A stretch of 45,265 nucleotides of DNA, taken from WRIS01 sp050945135. GTDB taxonomy: Bacteria > Actinomycetota > Coriobacteriia > Coriobacteriales > Eggerthellaceae. Positions 7,454 through 16,444 of this stretch are shown piece after piece (positions within the stretch are counted from its first letter, which is position 1; each line of letters starts with the position of its first letter). The position numbers and the translations under genes were made by a program. Location of the stretch: positions 1 through 45,265 of the forward strand of contig JBMNSJ010000014.1 of assembly GCA_050945135.1 (NCBI GenBank). Direction: 5' to 3'. The notes beneath the pieces were generated by a model. That model searched no databases and was not told the DNA's origin. It saw only the letters and a list, made by a program, of their open reading frames with translations.

Positions 7454-9745
7454 ATGGCAGAGATTGCAAAACCAGTATGTGACACCGTTGAGACGCTCGA
7501 ACCAAAACTGGCTTCTCAGGTTGCTCTCGAGCTGGGTTTAACCGCTGAAGAATATGAAAATGTCATCAAAACACAAGGGCGTGTACCAAGCCTTACCGAG
7601 CTCTACATCTATTCACTCATGTGGTCGGAGCACTGTTCCTACAAGCATTCTCGCGCGCAGCTGCGAAAGTTTTCCAGCGAAGGCGAACAGGTCTTGCAAG
7701 GACCCGGAGAAAATGCGGGCGTTATTTCGGTAGGTGATGGCTGGGCGGTAGCTTTCAAGATGGAAAGCCATAATCATCCTTCTGCTATTGAGCCTTATGA
7801 AGGCGCAGCAACTGGTGTTGGCGGCATTATCCGCGACATCTTTACGATGGGTGCTCGCCCTATTGCAAGCATGAATAGCCTGCGATTTGGAACCCTTGAT
7901 AATCCGCGTCAACGGTATTTGCTTGAAGGGGCAGTTGCAGGAATTGGCGGCTACGGAAATTGTCTTGGAGTACCCACGGTGGGTGGCGAGATTTATTTCG
8001 ATAAAGCATACGAGGGAAACTGTCTCATTAACGCTTTTGCTCTCGGCCTTATGCGCGAAGAGAATCTAACTCGTGCAGTTGGTTCTGGCCCGGGCAATCC
8101 GGTAATACTCATTGGTAACTCCACCGGCCGCGATGGTATTGGCGGCGCCAGCGTGCTTGCTTCTCAGGAATTTGATGAAGCAGCAGAAAACAAGCGACCA
8201 GCTGTGCAGGTGGGCGATCCTTTCGAAGAAAAGCTATTGATTGAGGTATGTCTCGAGTTGCTTGAGAGGGGTAAGTTTGTTGCGCTTGGCGATCTGGGTG
8301 CAGCCGGTCTTACCTCGAGTGCATCAGAAATGGCAAGTCGTGGTGGCGTAGGTATCGAAATCGATGTTCGCAAAGTTCCCTTGCGTGAAAGCGGCATGCA
8401 GCCATTTGAGATTATGGTAAGCGAAAGCCAAGAGCGCATGTTGGCGGTGGTTACCCCTGAAGATGTTGCTGACGTTCAAGAAGCCTGTGAGCGCTGGGGA
8501 GTAAAATGCGCCGTTATTGGCCAAATTACTGACACTGGTCGTTTTGTGGTGAAGGATACTGATTTGCCTGAAGACGAGCAAATCGTTGCCGATATGCCTG
8601 CCGAGCAGCTTGCCGAGGATGCACCGCTCTATTTCCCGGAAAGTGTTCGCCCTGCATACCTTAATGAAGTTGCAAGTTTTGATCCTAAAAGTCTTGAGCT
8701 CCCAACAGATGCAAAAGAGCTTTCCGAGCAACTCGTAGCGCTGCTTGCGTCTCCGAATATTTGCTCGCGCGAGTGGGTGTGGCGCCAGTATGATCATCAA
8801 GTTCAAAATTCAACTGCTGTATTGCCCGGCGCAGATGCCGCGGTAGTTCGCATTGGGGCTCCTGGGCGTGGTCCTATCAGCAATCGAGGAATTGCTATGA
8901 CTACCGACTGTAACGGTCACTATTGCTGGCTCGACCCTTATACGGGTGCTCAGATTGCTGTTTCCGAGAGCGTGCGAAATCTTGCCTGTGCTGGAGCTCA
9001 GCCTGCAGCTCTTACGGATTGTTTAAACTTTGGTAATCCTGAAAAACCCGAGGTCTTTTACACCTTTGAGCGCGCCATTGATGGTATGAGCGAAGCCTGC
9101 AAGTTTTATGACATTCCCGTTATTTCTGGAAACGTAAGCTTCTATAACGAAAGCTTTGGAAATGCAATTTACCCAACTCCCGCCGTGGGCGTTGTTGGTG
9201 TAATGGATGACTATCGCAACTATGCCACGCAAGGTTTTAAAAATGCTGGCGACACGGTTATCTTGATTGGAGAAACAGCCGACGAGTTGGGTGGTAGTCA
9301 GTATTTGAACGTAGTCTTTAACGAGCAGGGTGGCGCATGTCCTTCATGCAACCTTGAGCTTGAGCGTGATACAAGCGATCTTGTGCGCAAGGCTGTTGTC
9401 GATGGACTTCTCATGAGTGCCCATGATGTAAGTGATGGCGGAGCCGCGGTTGCTCTGGCAGAATGCTGCATCGCTGGAAACCTTGGCGTGAAGGTTGTTC
9501 TTGATGACGGACTAGATCCTGTGGCGAGTTTGTTCTCAGAAACGCAAGCACGGTTTATTGTGAGCCTTGATAATCAAAATGCTCAGGAGATGATAGAGCG
9601 TCTTGTAGCTGCCCAGATTCCATATTCGGTTATCGGAGAGGTTCGAGCAGCTGAGGAAGGTATCACAATCGAAGATAAAATCGAGCTATCACTCGATGCT
9701 GCGCGTGTGGCTTTCGATGGCGGTCTCGAAAAGGCGTTGGCATAA
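7454..9745 (+). CDS. purL: FGAM synthase large subunit PurL
   Basis: PurL uses ATP and ammonia from PurQ to convert FGAR to FGAM. The 763-residue product is the short PurL type that needs PurS and PurQ, in keeping with the neighbouring genes. Visible family motifs include MWSEHCSYKHSR, KMESHNHPSAIEP, GAATGVGGIIRDI, GDLGAAGL and, in the second half, SAHDVSDGGAAVALAE. Its ATG has an AAGGAAAG ribosome site. It ends 3 bp before xthA, so the two are probably co-transcribed. Confidence 0.95.
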   Translation: MAEIAKPVCDTVETLEPKLASQVALELGLTAEEYENVIKTQGRVPSLTELYIYSLMWSEHCSYKHSRAQLRKFSSEGEQVLQGPGENAGVISVGDGWAVAFKMESHNHPSAIEPYEGAATGVGGIIRDIFTMGARPIASMNSLRFGTLDNPRQRYLLEGAVAGIGGYGNCLGVPTVGGEIYFDKAYEGNCLINAFALGLMREENLTRAVGSGPGNPVILIGNSTGRDGIGGASVLASQEFDEAAENKRPAVQVGDPFEEKLLIEVCLELLERGKFVALGDLGAAGLTSSASEMASRGGVGIEIDVRKVPLRESGMQPFEIMVSESQERMLAVVTPEDVADVQEACERWGVKCAVIGQITDTGRFVVKDTDLPEDEQIVADMPAEQLAEDAPLYFPESVRPAYLNEVASFDPKSLELPTDAKELSEQLVALLASPNICSREWVWRQYDHQVQNSTAVLPGADAAVVRIGAPGRGPISNRGIAMTTDCNGHYCWLDPYTGAQIAVSESVRNLACAGAQPAALTDCLNFGNPEKPEVFYTFERAIDGMSEACKFYDIPVISGNVSFYNESFGNAIYPTPAVGVVGVMDDYRNYATQGFKNAGDTVILIGETADELGGSQYLNVVFNEQGGACPSCNLELERDTSDLVRKAVVDGLLMSAHDVSDGGAAVALAECCIAGNLGVKVVLDDGLDPVASLFSETQARFIVSLDNQNAQEMIERLVAAQIPYSVIGEVRAAEEGITIEDKIELSLDAARVAFDGGLEKALA

Positions 9746-9748
9746 ACC

Positions 9749-10537
9749 ATGCGTTTTATCTCGTGGAACGTTAACGGATTACGAGCTTCCCTGAAGAAGG
9801 GCTTCGAAGATATCTTTGCAGATTTCGATGCAGATATTTTTGCATTACAAGAGACAAAACTGCAGGAAGGTCAGGTTAATCTTGATCTTCCCGGATACCA
9901 TGACTATTGGAGTTACGCAGAAAAAAAGGGTTATTCGGGAACGGCAGTGTTTTCGAAGCGAGAGCCTCTTCAAGTACTTCATGGGCTTGGAATGCCTTTT
10001 CTCGATACGGAAGGACGTGTCTGCGCGCTAGAGTTTCCCGAGTTTTGGTTCGTAAATGTGTATACCCCCAATGCTCAACCCGAGCTGGCTCGCATTGCCT
10101 TTCGTATGGAATGGGACGATGCTTTTCGTGAGTTTTGCCAAGGGCTCGAGCAAGGAACCTTGCCTTCCGGCGCGAACATGGCTCAGCCAAAGCCCGTTAT
10201 CATGTGCGGAGATTTCAACGTAGCTCATAACGAAATTGACTTGAAGAACCCTGGTCCTAATAGGGGTAATGCAGGCTTTTCCGATGAGGAGCGTGGCAAA
10301 TTTAGCGAACTATTAGATGCTGGTTTTGTCGACACCTTTCGAGATAAATACCCCGACTTAACAGGAGCTTATTCGTGGTGGAGCTATCGGGCGAATGCGC
10401 GCAAGAACAATACAGGGTGGCGCATCGACTATTTCTTGGCAAGTGCTTCTGTCGTTCCTCAAATCGAGAGTGCCTCAATCTATCCAGAGGTAATGGGCTC
10501 TGACCATTGCCCTGTTGGCTTAGAGATTAACTTTTAA
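9749..10537 (+). CDS. xthA: Exodeoxyribonuclease III
   Basis: This 262-residue member of the exonuclease III/AP-endonuclease family cuts abasic sites and removes 3' blocks in base-excision repair. Metal- and DNA-binding motifs are in order: SWNVNGLRA, LQETKLQ, VNVYTPNA, GDFNVAHNEIDL, then GWRIDYFLAS and GSDHCPV at the C-terminus. It starts 3 bp after the purL stop, has no good ribosome site of its own, and probably depends on coupling. A terminator follows at 10620. Confidence 0.95.
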   Translation: MRFISWNVNGLRASLKKGFEDIFADFDADIFALQETKLQEGQVNLDLPGYHDYWSYAEKKGYSGTAVFSKREPLQVLHGLGMPFLDTEGRVCALEFPEFWFVNVYTPNAQPELARIAFRMEWDDAFREFCQGLEQGTLPSGANMAQPKPVIMCGDFNVAHNEIDLKNPGPNRGNAGFSDEERGKFSELLDAGFVDTFRDKYPDLTGAYSWWSYRANARKNNTGWRIDYFLASASVVPQIESASIYPEVMGSDHCPVGLEINF

Positions 10538-10619
10538 CCGAACTCAATCTGCAAGCATCATTCCCCAAACCGGGCAAGATACACGCAATTCGCTTAGCCA
10601 GAGGTAGCTCAATACGGCG

Positions 10620-10654
10620 TGGGCGATAACTTTTTTGCCCAGACGTCTTTTTTT
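10620..10654 (+). terminator. Terminator of the pur-xthA operon
   Basis: A short stem TGGGC (10620-10624)/GCCCA (10637-10641) is followed by GACGTC and seven T's (10648-10654). It lies 80 bp after xthA. The stem is weak, so confidence is moderate. Confidence 0.5.
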
Positions 10655-10803
10655 GGAAGAGATGGGGCTTATTCCGGAATTTGGATTGAAGATGCCGTGA
10701 ATCAAGCTCAGTATATCAACGGAAGGCCCAGGTCATGGAAAAACAAGCACCATGAGCAACGGTAAACATGCAGGTTAAAACCGGAATAGGGGCCATCTCT
10801 TCC
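10655..10803. ncRNA. Structured intergenic element A (paired family with element B)
   Basis: The ends form a perfect 11-bp stem (GGAAGAGATGG 10655-10665 with CCATCTCTTCC 10793-10803), an internal loop (GGCT/GGGG) and a perfect 8-bp upper stem (TATTCCGG 10670-10677 with CCGGAATA 10781-10788). Inside are a TTGGATT/AATCAA helix, the single-stranded block AAGGCCCAGG (10723-10732) and a TCATGG/CCATGA hairpin. Element B at 30558 has the same plan and shared blocks. Orientation is not known: the palindrome could be read from either strand. It may be a structured RNA or a miniature palindromic repeat. Confidence 0.55.
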
Positions 10804-10935
10804 CGCAAAACAGCTTTTCGCTAAAAAGAATACCCGCTCTTCGAAAGACCGCACGCTCAAAGTCTTTAAGTGTATTGAAGTCAGGGATTTCGCAGCAAAG
10901 AGGCAATTGCTTTTTTCGCCCCGAGCATCACACGC

Positions 10936-10941
10936 TATACT
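10936..10941 (+). promoter_or_regulatory. Candidate -10 box for folE
   Basis: TATACT lies 45 bp upstream of the folE ATG; a T-rich -35 region (about 10912-10917) is poor. Assigned by pattern only. Confidence 0.35.
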
Positions 10942-10985
10942 ACAATGGAATTAAGCCGTCATCCCATGAAAGGGTTACAAGGTAT

Positions 10986-11549
10986 ATGGATACAGCAAAG
11001 ATAGAAGAGGGAGTGCGCCTCATCCTTGAAGGAATAGGAGACGATCCCCAGCGTGAAGGATTGTTGAGAACGCCGCATCGTGTTGCAAAAATGTATGAAG
11101 AAATTTTTGCGGGCATGAATGAAGACCCTGGTCAGTATTTCCAGGTAACCTTTGACGAGCATCACGAAGAAATGGTTCTTGTGCGCGATATTCCGTTCTA
11201 TTCGATGTGCGAACACCATCTTGTGCCGTTTTTCGGTCATGCTCATGTAGCCTATATTCCGCGTGCTGATGGTAGGATTTGCGGTCTTTCGAAGCTCGCG
11301 CGCCTTGTTGACGTGTATGCAAAGCGCCCGCAGGTTCAGGAGCGTTTAACCTCACAAATTGCAGACACCCTTATTGAGTATCTTGAGCCACAAGGAGCAA
11401 TCGTTGTGTTAGAGGCTGAGCATATGTGTATGAGTATGCGCGGAACAAAAAAACCAGGATCAAAAACCACCACAAGTGCGGTGAGGGGATTATTTGAACG
11501 CAATCAGGCGACGCGTGCAGAGGCGCTCTCGCTTATGTTTGCACACTAG
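10986..11549 (+). CDS. folE: GTP cyclohydrolase I
   Basis: FolE opens GTP to dihydroneopterin triphosphate, the first step of folate synthesis. The 187-residue product has the zinc and active-site motifs MCEHHLVPFFG and HMCMSMRG followed by KPGSKTTTSAVRG, and the early EGLLRTPHRVAKMYEE block. The reading frame is open from 10875, but the family begins just after the ATG at 10986, which has a short-spaced AAGG. It stands alone, without other folate genes, followed by an ACT-domain gene 21 bp downstream. Confidence 0.95.
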   Translation: MDTAKIEEGVRLILEGIGDDPQREGLLRTPHRVAKMYEEIFAGMNEDPGQYFQVTFDEHHEEMVLVRDIPFYSMCEHHLVPFFGHAHVAYIPRADGRICGLSKLARLVDVYAKRPQVQERLTSQIADTLIEYLEPQGAIVVLEAEHMCMSMRGTKKPGSKTTTSAVRGLFERNQATRAEALSLMFAH

Positions 11550-11570
11550 AATCACGAAAGGGAAGCCATT

Positions 11571-11840
11571 ATGAAATGCGTAATCTCGGTATTAGGTAAA
11601 GATAGAAGTGGAATTGTTGCGGCAATCTCGAATGTTTTGGCTGATTGCGGTGCCAATATCGATGACATCAGTCAAACCATTCTCGATGACATTTTCTCGA
11701 TGACGATGCTCGTGACGCTTAATCCCTCGGTTTCAGAATTTAACGAGGTTCAGCAACAGCTTAAGGCTAGTGGTGAAGAACTCGGGGTTCAAATCATTAT
11801 TCAGCGCGAAGACGTGTTTCAATACATGTATAAGGTGTAA
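11571..11840 (+). CDS. ACT domain protein, UPF0237 family
   Basis: The 89-residue protein is a single ACT domain of the UPF0237 type, starting with VISVLGKDRSGIVAAISNVLA and continuing with ANIDDISQTILDDIFSM. ACT domains bind amino acids or other small ligands and act as regulatory modules. In many bacteria this gene directly precedes a UPF0210 (DUF711, PFL-like) gene; here the next gene is the convergent mscL, so the partner is absent from this site. A good AAGGGA ribosome site precedes the ATG. Confidence 0.88.
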   Translation: MKCVISVLGKDRSGIVAAISNVLADCGANIDDISQTILDDIFSMTMLVTLNPSVSEFNEVQQQLKASGEELGVQIIIQREDVFQYMYKV

Positions 11841-11875
11841 TACCCAAGCACCGAATTAGGTAGGGCATTCGCAGT

Positions 11876-12388
11876 TTAGATAAATAGAGAAGTCCTTGGC
11901 GAAGAGGAGCCTGTGTCAGATTGAGCGCCAGCTGATTCATCATCGTGAGTAAGTGCTGTGGCGTCATAAGGCATTTCCGCCGTACAGTGAGGGCATCGAG
12001 TTGCCTCCTTATTGATGGCTTCTTTGCAGTAGGGGCAGGTTACTGAGTCTTCGGGCTTGGTTTCGTCGGCAACGCCCACAATTCTTCGCATTGAGTTCAT
12101 TGCTTTTACGATGCAAAACACCACAAAGGCAATCACAAGGAACTGGATGACAGCGTTAAGGAAATTTCCGTAGGTGATAGCTGATTCTCCTGCTCCGATA
12201 GGAATAACAAGTTTCATGTCGGTGAACTGAATTCCTCCGGTTAGGGCTGAGACAAGAGGCATGATGAGATCTGCTACGACCGAGTTGACAATGGCGGTAA
12301 AGGCGGTGCCGATAACAACAGCAACAGCCAAGTCCATTACGTTTCCTCGGTTGATAAATTCTTTGAATTCCTCTAAGAACTTCTTCAT
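11876..12388 (-). CDS. mscL: Large-conductance mechanosensitive channel with C-terminal zinc ribbon
   Basis: MscL is the homopentameric membrane channel that opens under hypo-osmotic tension. Residues 1-105 are typical: the amphipathic start KKFLEEFKEFINRGNV, TM1 at about 18-40 with the GTAFTAIVNS pore region, a short loop and TM2 at about 76-98. The normal cytoplasmic helical bundle is replaced or extended by a zinc ribbon with CPYC (Cys118/Cys121) and CPHC (Cys132/Cys135), then a Ser/Asp-rich tail to residue 170. E. coli MscL is about 136 residues. GGAGAG precedes the ATG. It is convergent with the ACT gene, 35 bp away. Confidence 0.93.
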   Translation of the reverse strand: MKKFLEEFKEFINRGNVMDLAVAVVIGTAFTAIVNSVVADLIMPLVSALTGGIQFTDMKLVIPIGAGESAITYGNFLNAVIQFLVIAFVVFCIVKAMNSMRRIVGVADETKPEDSVTCPYCKEAINKEATRCPHCTAEMPYDATALTHDDESAGAQSDTGSSSPRTSLFI

Positions 12389-12539
12389 TACACTCTCCTA
12401 CCTATCATAATCACTGCCTGGGCGGATAGTGTTAGAATACAAGTCATCATCGCAGCTGTCACCGCGTGCTACAAAAAAGTGCATGTTTCATATGATAATG
12501 CGCAATTCTGGTTGCGCCTGTTTTGACAAAAGAGGGCCT

Positions 12540-13799
12540 ATGACCAAGATATTCTCTTATACACAAGCGTTCAACTCGGACATAGTGGATGCATTTTGCG
12601 TGCTGCAAAAAGGCTTTACCGATCAGTTCGTATATTACGACAAGGAAAGAAAAACTCGTTATATGGGTATGGGACGCTGTGTGGCGCTGGGCTCGCTTCA
12701 TGAGGTGGAAAGTGAATTGCAGGGCACGGTAGACCAAGAGCCAATTTTCTTCTCGTTCAATCGCTTTGATGCCGAAAATCCCAAGCCCGTTGACGAGCTG
12801 TTCCAAGCATTTCCGCGTCTCAAATTGCTGCTCCCCGAAATTGTGCTTATCGAAAATGAAGCAGGTAGTTTCTTGCAAGTTAATAGCTTGGGCCCTGTGT
12901 ACGCAGGACGAGTAGAGCGCTTCGCGCGCCAAGGAGCAGAAGCACCGCCGCGTGTTCGAGTGGGCATCCCTTATGAACTTGAACCTGATAGCCTGGAGCA
13001 GTGGACGAGCGAGATGGAAGCTGGGCTGCAGGCAATTGATTCTGGTCGAGTAGACAAGGTTGTTTTATCTCGTCGTAAAAAGCTCGTTGCCAAGCATCCT
13101 TTTTCATCGAAGGATTTGGTGGTCAACCTCATCGACGGCCCTTCGCGTGGAACGGTATTGCTCTATCGCTATGGTGATGTGTTCTTCTGTGGTTGCACCC
13201 CTGAGCTACTGGTAAAAAAGCAGGGAAGAACAGTAGAGAGCATGTGTCTTGCAGGAACTACGGGGGTCGGAAACTCAGAGAGCGAGCGAGAACGCTTAGC
13301 TAACGAACTCCTCCATGATGATAAAAACCTGCGCGAGCATGCTTATGTGGTTGATTTTATCCGCGAGGTTTTCCGTCGGAATTGTCATGATGTTGAGATT
13401 CCTGAGGCACCTGGTATTCTTTCTCTCAAACATGTACAGCACTTATTCACTCCCGTACGTGCTCAGGTGCGCGACGGCGTAAGCCTTAATAGCCTTATGA
13501 AGCAGCTGCATCCAACACCGGCGCTCTCTGGTGCACCAGTGGGAGAAGCCATGATGTTAATACGCCAGATAGAAAGCTATAACCGTGGCTTATATGGTGG
13601 AGCTTGCGGATATGTCGATGCGGCAGGAAACGGAGAATACTCTGTTGGCTTGCGTACAGGCGTTTTTGATGGCGAGATAGGTTGGGTTTATGCAGGCTGT
13701 GGGGTAGTTTCCGACAGTGTTGCCGCTGATGAATTCGATGAGATTGATTTGAAACTAAAAACTATTCTGAGCGCATTTTGCGGAGGGCACCATGAATAA
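12540..13799 (+). CDS. menF: Isochorismate synthase
   Basis: MenF converts chorismate to isochorismate, the entry to menaquinone synthesis. The 419-residue product has the chorismate-binding fold with motifs VDKVVLSRRKK, ELLHDDKNLREHAYVVDFI, LSGAPVGEAM and GLYGGACGYVDAAGNGEYSVGLRT. The frame is open from 12429, but the ATG at 12540 has an AGAGGG site and fits the family start. Its end overlaps menD by 8 bp. Related enzymes (EntC, salicylate synthases) share the fold; the men context decides the call. Confidence 0.92.
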   Translation: MTKIFSYTQAFNSDIVDAFCVLQKGFTDQFVYYDKERKTRYMGMGRCVALGSLHEVESELQGTVDQEPIFFSFNRFDAENPKPVDELFQAFPRLKLLLPEIVLIENEAGSFLQVNSLGPVYAGRVERFARQGAEAPPRVRVGIPYELEPDSLEQWTSEMEAGLQAIDSGRVDKVVLSRRKKLVAKHPFSSKDLVVNLIDGPSRGTVLLYRYGDVFFCGCTPELLVKKQGRTVESMCLAGTTGVGNSESERERLANELLHDDKNLREHAYVVDFIREVFRRNCHDVEIPEAPGILSLKHVQHLFTPVRAQVRDGVSLNSLMKQLHPTPALSGAPVGEAMMLIRQIESYNRGLYGGACGYVDAAGNGEYSVGLRTGVFDGEIGWVYAGCGVVSDSVAADEFDEIDLKLKTILSAFCGGHHE

Positions 13800-15582
13800 T
13801 CAGGAAGTGCCACAGGCAAGCGCGCTATTTGTTTCGGCGTTTGTTGATGAGCTTATTGCTTGTGGCGTTGAAGATGTAGTCATCAGTCCAGGTTCCCGCT
13901 CAACCCCGCTAGCTGTCATTGCATACGAAAGCGAACTGCGCGTACACGTGGACATAGACGAGCGCGGTGCTGCCTTTTTCGCTCTCGGTCTTGCAAAAGC
14001 AAGCGGGCGACCAGTGTGCACTATTTGTACCTCAGGTACGGCAGTGGCGCATTATTATCCAGCAGTGCTCGAAGCTGAAAGCTCACGCGTGCCGCTTATT
14101 GTGCTAAGCGGAGATAGGCCGCCTCAGTTGCAGAACCTTGGCGCGCCACAAACCTGTGATCAGCTTAATATGTTTGGAAACCATGTTCGTCATTTTCAGC
14201 AAATGCCTCTTCCTCGAACTGATGAATCGTCCATCGCCTTTGCGCGTCAGATGGCGCTTCTTGCCTTCGCTCGCGCAGTTGGGTCTGAGGCAAGCGTCGA
14301 TGATTACGGAAACACCTGGTACGGGTGCATAAGCGATGCAGGACCTGTGCACATGAACTTTCCCTTTGAAGAGCCCTTGATGCCCGACAGGAATCTAGAA
14401 AACTTATTTACCTGTGGGCGTAAGTTAGAAACGCGCGTTAATGGCAGCCCTCTTCAGGTGGCACCTTCTTATCCGGAAGAGCGCAGTATTGCAAAAGTAA
14501 AAGAGCTGCTCCATGAAAATCGCTGCCTCGTGCTGTGCGGAGAAGGAAGTTTCGTTAACCAGGCAGAAGCTCGCATGCTTATAGACTGGGCGAACGCCAA
14601 CAACTTGCCTTTGCTAGCTGATCCGCTCAGCGGTCTGCGTAGCTTCGACGAACCCTGCATCATTGATAACTACGATACCTTGTTTACAAATCCTGACTAT
14701 TGCAATGTAGACCTGGTTATTCGTTTTGGGCGTTATCCTGTTTCGAAAGCCTGTTTTACGGGTCTCGGGAAATCGCGACCATATCAGATTGTGGTAGACG
14801 CTTTTGATACACGGGATTTCAATGCTATGACGAGCTTGTTTATTCGCTCAAGTCCTGCGGCATTCGTTGCAGCATTTTTGTATGACGAAGCTAAGCAGGT
14901 GCAGCCTCATCCTGGGCAATTAGCATTCATGCAGCAATGGATTGAGGGTAACGATGCAGCCACAACAAAAATTTCTAAAGTGAGCGAAATCGAAGAAGGC
15001 TTTGAGGGTGCCTTTGTGTATCGCCTTCTGGATTTGCTGCCAGAATCTTCGTGCGTTTTCTCGGCGAGTTCTCTTTCAATTCGCATGCTGGATACCTTTT
15101 ATCTGAAACGCGGCAAAGATATAAGCGTGCTGTGCAATCGAGGACTTAATGGCATAGATGGTACGCTGTCCTCGGCGCTCGGAGCATCTTTGTGTTTTGA
15201 GCAATCCACGCTTCTTATCGGTGATTTAGCCTTTCTCCACGATATGAATGCTCTAGCTTTGCAGCAGGAGTTTACTAATCTTTACGGTGAAGAAGCCCCC
15301 GCACTCATCGTTATCGTGTTTAACAATGAGGGTGGAGGCATTTTTGATATGCTGCCTCAGCGCTCAAGCAATCCCTACTTCGAGCGTCTTTTCCTCACCC
15401 CTCAAAAGTATGAGATTTCTCATATCGCACAGGCTTTCGGCCTTTTACACAAGAAGGTTTGCACCACCGAAGAATTCGAGGATGCCTATAGTGCTTTTTT
15501 GGGAAAACCAGGCATCTCACTTATTGAGATTAGCCTTAGTACAGAAGGCTTCAAAGAGCGTTATGGCAACTTTCTTTCATAA
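13792..15582 (+). CDS. menD: SEPHCHC synthase MenD
   Basis: MenD is the thiamine-diphosphate enzyme that adds the succinic semialdehyde unit from 2-oxoglutarate to isochorismate. The 596-residue product carries SPGSRSTPLAV, DERGAAFFALGLAKASGRP, the CTSGTAVAHYYPAVLEA block, and the C-terminal NRGLNGIDGTLSSALG and FNNEGGGIFDMLPQ cofactor motifs. It overlaps menF (8 bp) and menH (20 bp), so the operon is tightly coupled. Confidence 0.95.
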   Translation: MNNQEVPQASALFVSAFVDELIACGVEDVVISPGSRSTPLAVIAYESELRVHVDIDERGAAFFALGLAKASGRPVCTICTSGTAVAHYYPAVLEAESSRVPLIVLSGDRPPQLQNLGAPQTCDQLNMFGNHVRHFQQMPLPRTDESSIAFARQMALLAFARAVGSEASVDDYGNTWYGCISDAGPVHMNFPFEEPLMPDRNLENLFTCGRKLETRVNGSPLQVAPSYPEERSIAKVKELLHENRCLVLCGEGSFVNQAEARMLIDWANANNLPLLADPLSGLRSFDEPCIIDNYDTLFTNPDYCNVDLVIRFGRYPVSKACFTGLGKSRPYQIVVDAFDTRDFNAMTSLFIRSSPAAFVAAFLYDEAKQVQPHPGQLAFMQQWIEGNDAATTKISKVSEIEEGFEGAFVYRLLDLLPESSCVFSASSLSIRMLDTFYLKRGKDISVLCNRGLNGIDGTLSSALGASLCFEQSTLLIGDLAFLHDMNALALQQEFTNLYGEEAPALIVIVFNNEGGGIFDMLPQRSSNPYFERLFLTPQKYEISHIAQAFGLLHKKVCTTEEFEDAYSAFLGKPGISLIEISLSTEGFKERYGNFLS

Positions 15583-16405
15583 GGGCGTTACGTATCACGT
15601 TTCGATGTGGGGAGACAGAAGAAAAGCCCCACTTGTTATGCTGCACGGGTTTTCTCAAAGCTCTGACACGTGGAAAACAGTTGCTGAGGAGCTGGCAGAA
15701 ACACGCTTTATTCTTGCGCCCGATTTTGTGGGGCACGGACAAAGCGAGAGTTCAAGCGATGCCGAAGCTTACACTATGCGGGCGATTCGAGACTGGTTAA
15801 CAGCGCTTGTGCAAAGTCACTGGATCAACTATTTTGACCTGCTTGGTTATTCGATGGGTGGAAGAATCGCCCTATCATATGCAGTAGAAAACCCTCACGC
15901 GATAAGCTCTCTGATACTTGAAAGTACAGGGCTCGGCCCTGCATCTGAGCAGCAGCGAGAGGCAATGAGTAAGCGTGATCGAGAAATGATAGATAAGCTT
16001 GAAAGCGTCAGCATAGAAGCATTTATGGATGAGTGGGAAAATCTTCCTGTTTTTGAATCCCAAAAGCAACTTTCGCCAGAAAAACGAGCGGCATTGCGAG
16101 CGGCGCGCCTTGCTAATAATCCTCAGGCTCTCCGTCTTACGATGTTGGGTTCGGGGCAACACCTGATGCCAGATTATTCTCAGGCAATCTGTCGTCTGCC
16201 GATGCCAATTCTTTACCTAGCGGGTATGCTGGATAGGCGCTATACAAAGATTGCCGAACAGCTACAGTACGAGGAGCACATCAGCTGTCGACTGCTTAAT
16301 GCTGGGCACAATATTCATTTTGAAGAACCAGAGGCTTTCACCCGTCAAGTGAATGCCTTTTTGCGGGATTTGTCGCCATTGGGCAAAGACGCAAGCTATC
16401 TGTAG
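15563..16405 (+). CDS. menH: SHCHC synthase, alpha/beta hydrolase MenH
   Basis: MenH removes pyruvate from SEPHCHC to give SHCHC. The 280-residue alpha/beta hydrolase has the HGFSQSSDTW oxyanion loop, the nucleophile elbow GYSMGGR (Ser), the Asp region and the late His in NAGHNIHFE. The frame is open from 15287 inside menD; the ATG at 15563 (AAAGAG upstream) matches the family N-terminus and overlaps menD by 20 bp. Many alpha/beta hydrolases look alike, but the position between menD and menB makes MenH the best call. Confidence 0.88.
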   Translation: MATFFHKGVTYHVSMWGDRRKAPLVMLHGFSQSSDTWKTVAEELAETRFILAPDFVGHGQSESSSDAEAYTMRAIRDWLTALVQSHWINYFDLLGYSMGGRIALSYAVENPHAISSLILESTGLGPASEQQREAMSKRDREMIDKLESVSIEAFMDEWENLPVFESQKQLSPEKRAALRAARLANNPQALRLTMLGSGQHLMPDYSQAICRLPMPILYLAGMLDRRYTKIAEQLQYEEHISCRLLNAGHNIHFEEPEAFTRQVNAFLRDLSPLGKDASYL

Positions 16406-16444
16406 GTAGGATAGAAGAGTACTACATGTTAAGGAAGGAAAGTC

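Larger units (their letters stand above)
10538..10985 (+). other. Gap between xthA and folE: terminator, structured element A, folE promoter
   Basis: No protein-coding gene is apparent. The stretch holds a terminator (10620-10654), the 149-base structured element A (10655-10803) and a candidate folE promoter around 10936. A weak AGCAA/TTGCT stem with six T's lies at about 10893-10916. Confidence 0.7.

Noticed and set aside
10655..10803. Folate (THF) or ZTP riboswitch upstream of folE
   Set aside because: The element lacks the known THF and ZTP core sequences, and a homologous copy lies far from any folate gene.
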